From NCBI GenBank assembly GCA_023313575.1, contig JAJTTP010000015.1, forward strand, positions 558,001-622,000: a stretch of DNA of 64,000 nucleotides, given 5' to 3'. The stretch's first letter is position 1. The number at the start of each line of letters is the position of its first letter. This stretch comes from Eutypella sp. D-1 (taxonomy: Eukaryota > Ascomycota > Sordariomycetes > Xylariales > Diatrypaceae). Of the stretch, positions 35,099-47,337 are shown piece after piece. Below the pieces are notes generated by a model. The model had not been told where the DNA came from. It saw nothing but the letters and a program-made list of their open reading frames with translations, and did not search any database. Made by a program: the position numbers and the translations under genes.

Positions 35099-38000
35099 AT
35101 GTCATTCCATTTTCCAGATTCCAGTCCGGCCCCCTCAACACCGGAGAGGCGTCCTTCAAGGAATCTCTCATCCTACGACTCCGATTATTACGATTCAGAT
35201 CATCCCTCTACCACCCCGGCTGGTCCTCCTCCTCCTTCCTCCGCCCCGTCTTTCACCCCGGCCGGTGAACCATCCCCGTCCTATCTTCAGAGTTCAATCG
35301 GAGTCATGACCGGAAAGGTAAAACCCTTAAATTTCAACAGGCCTGACCTAGGTGGCTCTTCCCGGGTTACCAGATCCAGTTCCGGAAGAGGCAACAAGGG
35401 GCCTTTAGGCTCGTCCATACGGGGCTCTACTTCCAGACAGCCCTCACGTCTAAGCCGACAATACTACGCAGAAGACGAGGAAGAGGAGGATGACGATGAC
35501 TACAATGACGATGACCGTGACGATGAGGACGATGAGGATGAGATTGAGCTACCAACCAAGCCTTCCGGTACTTTTCGTATACCGGACGACGACACCACCG
35601 ATCTCATTGACGTGGACGGGGATAGCGAAGATGCAGAGGGCGAGGATGAAGAAGACGAGGATAATCGACACAATGTGGACGCTATGCTACAAGACGAAGT
35701 CGAACATGACATAGAAGAAGACCTACTTCGGGAGATAGCTGACACCGCCGAGACTGGGCCCACCTCATATGCCCACCCCTTTGACGAGAACGACTCCGAC
35801 ATAATGATGATGCCTGCCATTGACGGCCGAGTAGAGCGAGACGCCGACCAGATATTCCGAATGTCTTCCATGCCAAAAAAGAAGGAATTCAAATACGCGG
35901 CCCTGGCCAAGGGTCTCTGCAACCAATTTGGCCTCGCTGGTGTCACTGAACCAGACGACGTTTTGATTAGGTCGGAAGATATTATCAATCGGCTTTATGA
36001 CGAAGGTGTCGGCCCCAGGGATGACAGGGAGAAGCTTGGCCGCACCCTCTCGCAGGTGTGTATCAAGTTGGTAGATGAAGTATGGTGGCCATACAACGAT
36101 GCCCTGCCCAGCAATGTAGAGGAGCATGCTGCGAAGGTTGGCCCTCCCGCCGATTCTTCTGATTTCGAAAAGGCCAAATTCCTCGCCACCCTGATACTGC
36201 GAATACACCACACCCCGCCTAGCACAAACGAATTCGGTGCCAATATTTACCCAGCCTTGCCCTCCATTTTGTTCAATTGGCAGGATGATCAACATAACGT
36301 GAACCGCGGTCAGATAGAGCTCATCCTCCGGCACAAGCCATCGCCCGCGTCCCATAGTCTGTTTTGGCAAGGTGCCTTCAGCTCTCTGATCAGAGGGAAT
36401 ATCGAGGTCACGACCGAATTACTCAGGCGCGCAGGCTGGGAATCCATCAGAAAGTCGGCACGAGGCGAAACACTCTACAAGGGTAAAGCTTTGGAAAACA
36501 TTAGGGCCGCCGTTGATGACCTGTGCCGCACCATAGAGCTTTGTCCTGCGATGAACAACGATAGCTGGGACGTCCGGAGCAGCGATTGGACCTTGTTCCG
36601 TCTTAAGGCCAAGGGCGCCCGAGAGAGACTGATCGAATTTACGGAAGGCCGGAATCGGGGTTTCCCAGCGTCTAGTCGGTTCAACGAGTCTGAATTCGGC
36701 AACTCCATGGACAGCCGGGCTTCGCTTACAGGGTTGGCGCGCAAGGCGGAGAGCCAGATCCCCTGGGAGATCTACGAGAATTTGCAGTCGCTCTACGCGA
36801 TTCTCACTGGCGAGGCCGAACCGATCATCGCCGCCTCCCAGGACTGGTGCGAGGCGACGATCGGTCTACTTGGGTGGTGGAATGAGGAACAGGACAAGCG
36901 CACGACCCTTAAGCCCCGGCCGCGCTCTGCTACAGACTACTCGGAATCATCCGCGGACGAATACTTCCTGGAGCGCCTAGCGTCGTGCTTCTATGCTGCT
37001 ACGGAGTCTGAGTTTCACTTTGACGCCAACGACCCCATGGAGGTGGCCATCGTCTGCGCCTTTGAAGACAATATCGAGGGTGTTATCAGCTTTTTGAGGA
37101 TATGGTCGCTCCCGGTTGCTGCGGCCGTAGCTGAGGTCGCCGCGCTAGGCGGGTGGCTCCTCCCACCGGAGTCCCAGAATCTAATCAGCATGGAAAGTCT
37201 CGACATGGACGACCTGGAGCTTCTCGGTGTTAAGAACACGGCAGGCCCAGACGAGAAGGATGGGGTCAAGGACGCTACCCTCATCCACTACGCGCGCGAA
37301 ATAAGGAACCGCCCCGTCGTATCCGGCACCACTACGAGCGGCTTCGACGTATCGATGGAGGGCTGGGAGATGGCGGTCCAGGTCGTCGGGCGCATAGACT
37401 CGGCGGAGCGCTCCGAGGAAATGGTTAGAGACCTGCTACAGAGCGTCCTCAACACGATCGACGAGAATTCCCACGCGACCGTAGACAAGATCTGGCGTCT
37501 ACTGAACGAACTTGGCATGATCAATTTCGCCGAGGACACTGTTGAGGTATGCATTGATTGGTCCCCCCACTAGTGTTTTTTAGACTTTTGAGTTGCGCGT
37601 GCTTACTAATGGGATAATAGGAATTCGGAGACGTTCTCTCGAGGGAGACGCAGCGCTTCGGAGAGACCCTCTGGTATTACGCCCTATCCCACCGGCCCGG
37701 GAAAGTCCGGGACGTCCTCAACATGCTCATGTCGATTTCGCTCGTGGAGTCGACCGCCTACCCGCCGAGGAGCGAGCTGGACGACTATCTCCGGCGGCTG
37801 CTAACGGACCGGGCGGCGACGCTGGAGCAGTTCGCCAAACAGGACCTCGAGGCCGCGGAGCTCCTCGGCAAGATGCTCAGCGGGTACGCAACGCTCCGGC
37901 GATTCTACGAGCTACGCGACGGGGAGGGAGAAGGGGACGGCAAAACGGCAACAACAACGACAACAGCAGCGAAGTCGCCGGCGCGCCGGCGCCAGGCGGC

Positions 38001-38583
38001 CGCGGCGCTGACGGCGGTCATCGCCAGCGCGGACGATAACATCCGAGGCGGACTGTACGACGACGCGCGCGACGCGGTGGTCAGCGAGGACTTCCTGCTG
38101 GCGCTGCTAGGCGAGGCCTCGGTGTTCGTGGGGCGCTCGCCGCCTGCGCTGACGCTCGACCAGGTCGACGTGCTCCTCAAGGCGGTCGAGGACGTCCAGG
38201 CCGTCGGCTCCCGCGTCTACGGCGAGGCAGATGAGTTCTTCCGTCTCGTGCTGGCCTCGGGCCAGGGCCCCGCCTCCTCGCCCGCCGACCTGCTCGCTCG
38301 CTCCACCACCTCGTCTACCGGCGGCAAGAACGGCGGTGCCGGCCTTGGCGGCAGCTTCGTCATGATGTCTGGCAGCTCCATGGTCGCGTCCCAGCTGCAC
38401 CAGTCCGTCGTCCGCAGCGGTCTCCTCAAGGGCCCCATCAAGCGCGCCTGGGACTGGCGCACCGGCGGCCCCGGCCTGAACCCCGCCACCGGCTCCGCCG
38501 ACGTCCTGCGCAGGATCCGGCTCGGCCTCTCCCGCGACCTCGCGGACCTCTGGCTCGAGCAGGCCGATAGCATTATAATGTAA
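35099..38583 (+). CDS. nup85: Nucleoporin Nup85-like
   Basis: Structural alpha-helical subunit of the Y-shaped Nup84/Nup107 complex of the nuclear pore. Exons 35099-37546 and 37621-38583 encode 1136 residues; the 74-nt intron has a GTATGC donor, a CTTACTAAT-like branch site and ATAG acceptor, phase 0. Residues 1-120 are Ser/Pro-rich with SFTPAGEPSPSYLQSS, as I recall from filamentous-fungal nucleoporins. Residues 120-220 are a strongly acidic Asp/Glu tract. From about 255 the protein is helical: KYAALAKGLCNQFGL, LATLILRIHHTP, SHSLFWQGAFSSLIRGN and WEMAVQVVGRI. The C-terminal part, FGDVLSRETQRFGETLWYY and LNMLMSISLVES, has the stacked-helix look of ACE1 nucleoporins. The end is Gly/Ser-interrupted, then DVLRRIRLGLSRDLADLWLE. 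The Nup85 call is from overall architecture and recalled similarity; another Y-complex member is possible. A profile search against PF07575 would settle it. Confidence 0.72.
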
Positions 38584-38726
38584 TGTAACGCTCCTCCCCA
38601 TGGTTAACAGGCAGGCGGCGGGGCAAGGGCCGTGTGTGATGATTGCATTGCGTCTTTATTTCGCAACAAAGGAGGATGGGGAGGTGTGATGAGCTTTTCG
38701 GAGGTGATAGGGATAGGATGGAAAAG

Positions 38727-38740
38727 ACACACACACACAC
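38727..38740. repeat. (AC)7 microsatellite
   Basis: Seven perfect AC units, about 145 bp after the Nup85-like stop codon, probably within its 3' UTR. Confidence 0.85.
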
Positions 38741-38774
38741 AAGTAGAAAACACATTGAAGGGTGGAAGATGGAG

Positions 38775-38793
38775 ATGGATGGATGGATGGATG
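38775..38793. repeat. (ATGG)n microsatellite
   Basis: Nearly five perfect ATGG units shortly after the AC tract. Confidence 0.85.
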
Positions 38794-38811
38794 ACCTATG
38801 CCTGCTTGTTC

Positions 38812-38826
38812 TATTATTATTATTAT
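38812..38826. repeat. (TAT)5 microsatellite
   Basis: Five perfect TAT units following the ATGG tract. Confidence 0.85.
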
Positions 38827-39232
38827 CAGTATGAATGGATGGGGTAGGGGTTGAGAATGCGGTTTAAAAAGGTGTTCCGGCGCGCCTCCCAAAACGTACG
38901 AAGAAGAGAATCAAGATCAAGGCCCCCCCCTCGATTGCGCAGATCCATGCCATGCTATACTTCGTGTAATACTACTACTTACTATCTACCCCCTACTGCT
39001 GCTGCTGCTACTTGAAGAAGAGTCCTACAATCCAACGGGCTGGCTAGTGTGGTTTGTTGTTGGTCGCGGCTGCCGGTGATAAACGAAGATTTTGGCCCCA
39101 GAAAGCAGCAGAATAAGGAAATCTCTTTTCTAAGGTCTACGGGATGTCTCTTTATATATATATACGTACTCACGCAACGTTGCCCGGCTACGTGTTACGC
39201 AGTCGTGTTAAATCGTGGTCGTGATCGTGAAG

Positions 39233-39258
39233 TTTTTTTTTTGGGGGGGGGGGGGGGG
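39233..39258. repeat. T10-G16 compound homopolymer
   Basis: Ten T followed directly by sixteen G. It is the second G16 tract in the window and a quadruplex candidate; the true length may differ from the assembly. Confidence 0.85.
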
Positions 39259-39640
39259 TTTGGCTAGAAGTACGAATAGGGATGCAGGTATAAAGATCCA
39301 TTGGTGTTAGCTACTTAGGATAACTAGTATTTTATCATACCTCTTGATATGAGGTAGTTTAGTCAGGTAGGTTTATATCACGATCTAGGAAGATTCGTAC
39401 GAACCTTTATACCCGCGCGTTATGTATAGTGGACGACGACAAGAGGCAAGCATTAAAAGTCCGCAGCACACACACACATATATATATAGTACGTGCTCAT
39501 TCACGGAGTCTCGTCAGTCACCCTTTTTTTGTTTTCTGTTGGACTCTTTATTTTATTTTATTTTTTCATCCCGTGGCAAATGGAAAAAAAGAGACACATA
39601 CACACACAACTTTACTACCTAAACCAACCAACGTAGCGAA

Positions 39641-39660
39641 CCAGCCAGCCAGCCAGCCAG
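39641..39660. repeat. (CCAG)5 microsatellite
   Basis: Five perfect CCAG units in the same convergent spacer. Confidence 0.85.
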
Positions 39661-40354
39661 TAAATAAGTCATCATTCCCTCCCCTCCTTTCCTTGACTCC
39701 AGTTACATGGTTGGAAAAAAACAAGAAGAAATAAAAGAACAGTGAGAAAGAGAGAAAAAAAATCAAACATGAGGTAGAAAGAACAGATACATCGTGCGCA
39801 TAGTAGCAGTCGTCGTTGTTGTCATTTGTCATCGTCGTCGTCATCGTTATCATTGTCGGTCATCGTGAGTTATCATCATCCCATCGTTTGCTGGCCAGCC
39901 TCTTTTTCTTCTAGAACCCTCGTTCCTCCTCTCCTCATCACCTCACCGTTGACATTGCTGTTCATCCTCGTCTTCGTCTACTACAAAAGTCAAATATCCA
40001 CCAGTCCCAGCAAAAAGCCGCCATCGGGTCCTCCTGTCTGTTGCTTTTCCGAACAAAACAATACTTTTTTTCTTCCCGGCTGTTTGAACTCGATTCGTGA
40101 TTGAACACGAGTAACGAGTGCGAGTTAGCGGTTAGCTGACTATACCGCATTTGCCTTGCTCTATCCAGATATAAAACGACATGTAGATGGCAGCATCGAA
40201 ATTGTCGGATTCGGTTCGGAGGTTCGTCTATATAGCCGGCCATATAGGTGGCGCTGCCGCTGTTGTGATCGGGAATTCCATGGGAGTTGCCATAGTCTGT
40301 TATTACCTAGGCACAGCGAGGCCGCAAGTTCTCAAGTAAAGCGGTATCAGTGGC

Positions 40355-43300
40355 TCAGTGAACATAGCTTCTTCGACGGACGTTATCATGAGCGTCACCC
40401 GTTGACGCCCTGGCCAATGGGCCAGCGCTCTGGTATGAAGGCCCCTTGTAGCTGTTCCTCTTGATCACTTCACCGACCCCATCCCTGACTTCGCGAGGAC
40501 CACTGATCTTCTGCCGCAACTCCTGCGTGCGCTTTAGGCGGCGGTGCTCGCTGATACGGCGCTGTAGGTTGTGGAAGCCGTATTGTTGAACCTTGTCCTG
40601 CCAACCCGGGAAAAGGCGGCGGCCCTGGCTATCAACGCGCTTCTCGGGACCCCAGGCGCGACGATTCGAGTGGCCTGGGGCAGTAGATGGGCGATCGTCC
40701 TCTTGATCGAATGAATGCGAATTGCTCCATCGTAGGCTCCCGTAGCTGCCGCGAGACCGCATCACGCGTAGGTGGCCGCTTGGCGAGCGCCTAATCGTGC
40801 GTCGCTCAGGACTACGTTGCCCAGCATTGGTATAATGGTCGTCGTTCTGTACTGGCAGGATGGCGAAGGTACGTTTTACTCGGTCGCTTAGACTCCTTCG
40901 TCTTTCCATCGGCGGGTAACGATAGATTTTCTCGACTTCGTCGGGGACATCGTAGACAAAGTCATCGTCATCATCGATATCAACATCGGAAGAAGGGCGC
41001 CAGAAGGGGTGCAATTTAGTCTCATCGGGAGACGGTACGTCACGCGGCGGCGCGTGCCGAGTTCTGGAGGGTTCTCGAGCTTTGTCAAAGGCAAGGTTCT
41101 CTGCCGTATCCTTGCGGAGGTTCCTCGAGTACGAGAATGTGCGCGTCAGGAAGCCAGGTGCGCGAGACGCGGTACTATCTGGGCTCTTGCGGAGGCTGAA
41201 AGCGCGGCGTACGAGCGATGGTCTCTTCTGCATCTCCTCGAAGTAATTCCCTAGCATCTTTTCCTTCTCTGCAGCTGGTGTTAGACCTGACGGAGTCGCG
41301 GGAATGAACTGGATAGCAGGAGGCACAGGAGGCGCGCGTGGATTACGTAGGGGAGAATCAACGTCGTCCATGTTCATTTTTGGCCGTGGTGGGGTCACGG
41401 GACCACCACCTGGGCCGTTGGCCATAATCTCAGGTGTGTCTCGGGTACGCCCTGGGCCCGCGGTCTTTCCGGTCTGTGCTGTGCTTGTTCTTTGCAGGCC
41501 GTTTGCATAATCAGGGTTTTTTGATTGATGATGAACCATCAAAACGGATTTGTTTTGATGCGGGTAGATGTTCACCGCCATGGCTTCTGAGATATCGGCT
41601 ACCGAATGCGTCCCGTTAGTTTCAACGGATGCTTGGGAGAACGGGGTATTGTGCGCCGTCAGCCGTTTGCCAAAGTAATGATCCCCGTTGTGGTCGCTGA
41701 GTGACCTATTGGAATCAGGGGCATCCCTGTGCGACTCGGCGGATGCAACCGGTTCGAGTCGATTCGAATCTGGGGCGCCGCTGATGTACTCGAAAGATGG
41801 TATGTGTTCCACGGTAACCTGCGGTGCCGGTCTCTGGTTTTCCTGTTCCTGTTCCTGTTGTATAGCATTGTGCGCCTTCAGACTTTCGGCAGTCAGCGAC
41901 CCAGCTCGCGATGTGGCCCGAGAGCCGTTTTGGCTGGTAGGTGCTGAACGAGAAGATCTTCGGATGGGGACAATTGGGGGGTAGTCCATAGTTAGTTGGT
42001 CTGTTGGATATGACCCATCAGACTCCGACATTGTTCTTCCCCTGCGGGAGGGTCTGTCGAACAGAGGCGTCAGGTCTTTTCTCAACTCGTTACTTAGCTC
42101 CTTGGCCTTAGACTGGCTTGACAACGGGGCCGAGCTGAGGCTGTTGCTTCTCTTTGACCGCTGGCTGCCTGTTGATCGGAGGGACGGTGCTGTGTTTGTG
42201 GACTTAACTGATGTACTTCGGTCGGGAATGACTACCACGGGGATGCCGCCATTCTTCCACACCTCTCGCCGAGCCTTGCGACTGGCGACAGAGCTCACAG
42301 AGCCAGTGGAGACCTGGCTACTTGTCCGCGCAGGGTCAATATCTACTCTCCTCGAGACCCTCGGCCGTCTAGCGCCTTCAGGTTGGCTCTGTGAAGTAGT
42401 AGCGGAGCTTGAGGTCGAGAACTCGGAGCTTGAATCTCGAAGGCCCATCTGCTTCTTGACATGACGGAGCGTTTTTCGTCTTTGTGGCTTCTGGTGAGTC
42501 TCGACCAAAACAGCCTCAACGATAGTAGAGACCGTAGATTTAGAAGACATGCCGGATGATCGGCGCGCATCCGCGCTTGTGGATGATTCTGAATTTGAAG
42601 GCGGTGCTACCCAGCGTTTAGCCCTCTCCACCGATTCTTGTGTCGACTGGTGGTCCTGTGATGGCTCCTGCAGGGTCATGGATCGCACAGCTTTGGTAGC
42701 GTTGGTGGGCGGAATGATCACATCATCGATAACCTCACGCCTTCGCGTTTTTGCCTCTGGTCGAACACGCTGCTTGCGCACCGCCACATTCCTGCGAATA
42801 TTGCCGTCCCACTCCTGTTCCACTTCAGTTGAGGGACTCCATTTTCCATCAAAAGTAAAGAATTCTCGTTTAGTCCCTAGCGTCGAATGATCATCCTCGG
42901 ACTCCAATCCTAGGCCCAACCCCACGTCTTGTGGTGACTTTTGCACGGAATCGACCGCGGGCCGAACTGTGCTCTGCGACTCAGATCTAGATTCAGAATG
43001 TAGCGCAGCGTGCCGGGCCGAGCGTTCGTCTTCCTCGGATGAGTATGGGTTCTCGGGAGCAGTTGTATATGATGCGCTACGAGAGTCCGTTGCTGTCGTG
43101 GCCTTGGAGGGAAGACGATCTGAGAGGTGAGGGCGAAGAGCCTTCGGGCGGTGCTCAGCCTTGGGCGGTGTCACATCTGGAGTTGGCGGGCTCTTCTGAT
43201 TCGGCGGAGTGCCTGGTGTCCGAGAAGATGTGTTGGTCAGGCTATGCGCAGGGTTCTCTACGTGGCTTTGGTTTGAGCGACTAGTCGATGCGCCTTGGGA

Positions 43301-43627
43301 GTTGGTTGGAGGAGTCGGTGGGAGATCGGGACCAGGAACTCTGATTTCATATTCTGGAGAGGATATGCTGGAAGACCGCGAGCTGGAACCAGTATCGACA
43401 GAGCTGATGAGGCTATGGGATTGCGACTCTGTAGTTTCCGGTACGGCCCGCTCACCCTTTCTCTTCCTTGGATGAGGTAGGGTCTTGTGTCTCTTGAAGG
43501 AGCGCGGAATTGTCGAGACAGAAGCAGGTGACTGGTCATTTAATGGATCGAAATAAAGTGTCGCACTCGAAGCTTGGGCCTCGGATGACGATGCTAAAGG
43601 CACGATCGCCTCGGGTGAGGAGAGCAT
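40355..43627 (-). CDS. Large disordered hypothetical protein
   Basis: Single exon of 1090 residues from the ATG at 43627; the frame extends upstream only through a non-ATG codon. It is Ser/Pro/Arg-rich almost throughout and likely intrinsically disordered, with no membrane segment or signal peptide. Short ordered islands stand out: REVWKNGGIPVVVIPDR (about residues 460-475), KEKMLGNYFEEMQKRPSLV, DDDDDFVYDVPDEVEKIYRY and KRTFAILPVQ. The basic C-terminus (FPGWQDKVQQYGFHNLQRRI, then SEHRRLKRTQELRQKI) looks helical. Such islands in a disordered background suggest a scaffold or signalling target; many RxxS contexts could be phosphorylation sites. I recall similar NGGIPVVVIP text in conserved but unnamed Pezizomycotina proteins. 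No function can be assigned. It converges with the Nup85-like gene. Confidence 0.78.
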   Translation of the reverse strand: MLSSPEAIVPLASSSEAQASSATLYFDPLNDQSPASVSTIPRSFKRHKTLPHPRKRKGERAVPETTESQSHSLISSVDTGSSSRSSSISSPEYEIRVPGPDLPPTPPTNSQGASTSRSNQSHVENPAHSLTNTSSRTPGTPPNQKSPPTPDVTPPKAEHRPKALRPHLSDRLPSKATTATDSRSASYTTAPENPYSSEEDERSARHAALHSESRSESQSTVRPAVDSVQKSPQDVGLGLGLESEDDHSTLGTKREFFTFDGKWSPSTEVEQEWDGNIRRNVAVRKQRVRPEAKTRRREVIDDVIIPPTNATKAVRSMTLQEPSQDHQSTQESVERAKRWVAPPSNSESSTSADARRSSGMSSKSTVSTIVEAVLVETHQKPQRRKTLRHVKKQMGLRDSSSEFSTSSSATTSQSQPEGARRPRVSRRVDIDPARTSSQVSTGSVSSVASRKARREVWKNGGIPVVVIPDRSTSVKSTNTAPSLRSTGSQRSKRSNSLSSAPLSSQSKAKELSNELRKDLTPLFDRPSRRGRTMSESDGSYPTDQLTMDYPPIVPIRRSSRSAPTSQNGSRATSRAGSLTAESLKAHNAIQQEQEQENQRPAPQVTVEHIPSFEYISGAPDSNRLEPVASAESHRDAPDSNRSLSDHNGDHYFGKRLTAHNTPFSQASVETNGTHSVADISEAMAVNIYPHQNKSVLMVHHQSKNPDYANGLQRTSTAQTGKTAGPGRTRDTPEIMANGPGGGPVTPPRPKMNMDDVDSPLRNPRAPPVPPAIQFIPATPSGLTPAAEKEKMLGNYFEEMQKRPSLVRRAFSLRKSPDSTASRAPGFLTRTFSYSRNLRKDTAENLAFDKAREPSRTRHAPPRDVPSPDETKLHPFWRPSSDVDIDDDDDFVYDVPDEVEKIYRYPPMERRRSLSDRVKRTFAILPVQNDDHYTNAGQRSPERRTIRRSPSGHLRVMRSRGSYGSLRWSNSHSFDQEDDRPSTAPGHSNRRAWGPEKRVDSQGRRLFPGWQDKVQQYGFHNLQRRISEHRRLKRTQELRQKISGPREVRDGVGEVIKRNSYKGPSYQSAGPLARASTGDAHDNVRRRSYVH

Positions 43628-44445
43628 GGCGAATGACAGGTCGTCGCCGACTTTCGAGACGGAAATAATGGCCAAAGAAGAAAAAAAAACCAAGCCCCGA
43701 AATTTCAGGTGGTACCGGGAGGCATCGTACTAAAGAGTAGTATTCATTTGCATTGTGGTGAAGGATGGGCGTGTCTGAATCGAATGCGCCGCAGCCGTGA
43801 CAAAGAGTGAATGTGTGTGAGTAAGTGAGGGAGTGAGGGAGTGAGAATTGCAAATATTGATTGGTCTCCCTTTGGTTGAAGTCGAGATGGGTTGATCGAC
43901 AGCAGGCTTTGCTTCTTCCCTTGCAGCCTTCCACCGGGGCGATATTGGTGATTACTATCGATTTTGTAGTACGTATCTACAGTCGGGTTACAGTCAGGAA
44001 GTAACTATTCCCGCCTTACTACGATATATTTGTGCAAATTGGAAAGTTGGACGTCTCCGTAAGAGCGAAATTGGGGGCCAAGTTGGTTATTAGGCAGTTA
44101 GGATTCCTCTAGGTAAGTAATTAGGATACGGCGACACATGGCGCAAAGTGCGTGGTTCTCATCCTGTACCTGGCTGACAATCTGGTAGGCAACTTGGTAG
44201 GCAACCTGATAGGCAGCAACCTAGGTGGGTATATAATTGATTGGGTTGGGTGACGTTCGCTCGATCGCAGAAACAGAATAGAAGCGATGCGAAAAGGAAA
44301 AAGCGAATAAGCCGAATCACGTACGTGTGTGCAAGTATGTAAGTAGGTATGTAAGTATGCGTGCGTAAGACCTAGATAGATGGAGAACCCGTTCATACAG
44401 TCACTACCAACATCCATTCATCCAATGGATTGGATATGTACCGAA

Positions 44446-44464
44446 GTATGTATGTATGTATGTG
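44446..44464. repeat. (GTAT)n microsatellite
   Basis: Four and a half GTAT units in non-coding sequence, preceded at 44331-44360 by a degenerate run of GTATGTAAGTA-type words. Confidence 0.8.
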
Positions 44465-46924
44465 GGATATCCGCACTGGAAGTTGGCCGTCCATTTTGGT
44501 CTATCATGGAACAGGAACAGATCATGGCAGCTACATGGATGTATGTAACTGCCCATGTGCCCTTTACATCCATGGATGTCCACCTACAGTTAGCTCTTAC
44601 CTCTTTCTTCTTTTCTTTATCTTAAAGAGGTGCAACTACTAAGTGCGTGCGACTACATGCAACTAACAGCGCTGCTGCTTCCTAATTCGAAGTTGGTGGC
44701 TACGACATGTTGGACTGGTCTGCACGTGCCAAGTCCCAGTGGCCCCGGGCGGGTGACGATAGTTGGATAGTAAGTGCGGCAAGGTGCGATAGCAGGTTCG
44801 ACCTCGTAAATGGGCGGGGATGTATATCTACGAACGGGTCCAGGTAGCTTAAGGCATGTACCTCAATAACGTCAGAGTGGAAAGCACTAGGTACCGACCT
44901 TGGAAGGGCCGGTTGGCCGGCTTTCTCGGTGGCTGGGAAAGAACACAAGGGGAAAAAGCACACAAATGCTGGACTGTTCCAACCTGAGGTTGTTTCCAAC
45001 TTGGAAGGTACATTCGGGTAGGGTACTCAGTCTGCCTATCATATCCTGTATCTAGACATGTAGAGCGAGTACTCTGTATCACTCGTGGGATGATACAATC
45101 TAGCCAGAATCCGCCAGATGCAGCCAAGGGGCGTATCGACAACCTGAAAGATTCTTGTTGTTTCCAACACTGATATCGGGAGGTTCTTGTTTGCCATACC
45201 AATCTGAAGATAGCAGGTAGTAGTACCTAGGTAGGTATACTGGACTGGCACACCTGCACGGTCGTTACTGTTTCTCGTAGCAGTTATAGCGTCGCAATTC
45301 CAGTGCATCATTCCCAGGGCAGCAGGCAGCCCAGGGTAAGCATGGAACGGATTGCGCAAAAACGCAGAATCGAGGAAACGGGGAAACGGGGAAGAAACCT
45401 TCCCGACCTAGGCATAATTGCAGGCACCCATACGACCGGTGAACCTACATCATCGAGATGGGGATTTTCATTTCTTTTCTTTTTACTAATGCGTCAATGC
45501 ATCTGCTGTACGAACGACCCCCATCTCCATCTCACCCTCCCGCCGCCTGTGCCGTTCTAGTAAAATCTAGCGACGGCCGGCAGCTTTTGCATAAAGCCTA
45601 CCTAGGTACTCGTCTCAGCCGGGCTGCTCATCCTTTCCTTCCCCTATTGTCTTTTTCCCCTTTACCTCATATTACTGAGGCATGCCACGATGCACAACAG
45701 AGGGGGTTATGCTGAAACCCCCAATCGCACCGCCAGCACACTACGTTGCATGAATCCATATCTGCGTGCCTACTCACCTGAGCTATTTATGTATTCTTCA
45801 AGGCAGTTATATGCCGCCCATTTCCCCTCTGGAATGGCTTACGTGCTTAGGTAGCAGTCTTTAACAGCAAACCTTGGAAGCATGATTGGTTAAGTCATCA
45901 GGGCAAATCAGCTTCTACCTACATAGGTCTAGGTAGATCTGCAATGCGGCTGCTAGGCGCTACTTAGCCTACACACCTACAGCGGCAGTGTCGAGGGGTC
46001 GACGAATCGCGGCAAGTTTCTCCGGAGGGGGGGCAACTGAATCCAATGCACTGTAAGACGTGCCCTGAAGAAGAAACGAACCATGCTGCCGTCTCATCTG
46101 CATTTTGCATCCGAATTATCTGGGTGGACTTTGTCTCTTTTCTTTTCGGGTGGCTGGTCGCAATCCCCCCATTCAAGCCATAGGTCCGCCACCACCTGTC
46201 GTTTGCCTAAATCTCCGAAGCAGGTAAGCGTGAAAGGGGGCAAATGACTCCTCACATATTCAGCCGGACAGCCATGACATATCATTGAAACTGTAAGGCA
46301 TGCACAGGAAACATGCAAAAGCGTTGCCTCGATCTCGAGTCATAGAACAATAGGAGAGAAGACTCGGCGGGCTTTTTGACTATTTATAGTATGCAGCTTG
46401 CCTACCATATCCGGGTTTCCATCCCACTTTGCCGTACGAACCAGAAGCGGGGCTTCCAACATCCCGTTCCTTGGATGTTTTGGATACTCCCCCGGATTGG
46501 ATTTCCTGGGAGGTTGTTAATGTCTCTCATAACATGAATCCGGTATCGGCATGGTTGTTCAACCTCTCAGCGCATCACTATGCTAGGGCTTAAAACAAAA
46601 GTCGAAGGGATTGAGCAATCAATTCTCCCAGTAGTACAGCGTCGTGATACGTTCCACCTCTTATCATCGCCGGGTCTGCTTCCTACTCCCGGGACGACGA
46701 TTCAGGTCAGACACGTTGCACGAGCTTCTAGCCGTCTTCTAGAATATCGATACTGATAGCGGTTTCTGACATCGGATTCCCAGGTAGATAAACAACACAG
46801 CAATTCCTAAGCTTCCCCTATCAATTGCCCCGCATCGACCTGGGACTGCCTAGAAATCTCCTATCTGATCGTCGCTCCATTGCCGTATCGCAGCCCATGC
46901 CTACCATGCTCTTCCTAGTTGCTT

Positions 46925-47337
46925 TTATCGCCACACAATGATAAGCTTCGCTGCGTGATCGTTATCACCCGCAGTCCAATCCGGCCAAGTCTTCTATAAG
47001 AGATCCGGCAGATCTCCAAATGAGCCTACAGAGCATTAGCGGGTCGACAATTCGACCGGTGATGAAACTGTTTGTGATAGCTATTTGTCTATCTTATGGC
47101 GTTGATGACCAATGTTTGGGGTTTGGAGCTCTATCTTACGCTGCGAACCCCCGCATCTAGGCATGTCTCGTCGCGTCATCCGTGCATTGCATCAGAACCG
47201 TGGGTATTCTATGCCTGTTACCTAACGAGATTCAACCTTATGACAAGCTCGCTATGCGAGTCGGTTATCGTTTCCCAGGAAAGGGGCTGTATCCCCGCGC
47301 AGCGTTCCCTTTCAATGGACGATGCCGGCGCTGATAA
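46925..47337. promoter_or_regulatory. Cluster of GATA-factor (HGATAR) motifs upstream of the agmatinase gene
   Basis: Hand search found HGATAR or its complement at 46925, 46939, 46962, 47075, 47089, 47265 and 47332, some in close pairs. All lie 200-620 bp upstream of the agmatinase start. Random expectation is about two in this length. Paired HGATAR sites are the known target of AreA/NIT2 nitrogen regulators in filamentous fungi, and an agmatine-degrading enzyme is a sensible target. Binding is inference. Confidence 0.45.

Larger units (their letters stand above)
38584..40354. other. Convergent intergenic region rich in microsatellites
   Basis: About 1.8 kb between the 3' ends of the Nup85-like gene and the large minus-strand hypothetical. 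It holds at least seven simple-sequence tracts: AC, ATGG, TAT, CTG (about 38997-39008), T/G homopolymers, CA/TA and CCAG. Frames across it are products of these repeats. No gene recognised. Confidence 0.6.

Noticed and set aside
39429..39853. Frames on both strands in the microsatellite spacer
   Set aside because: Made of simple repeats; no conserved text.
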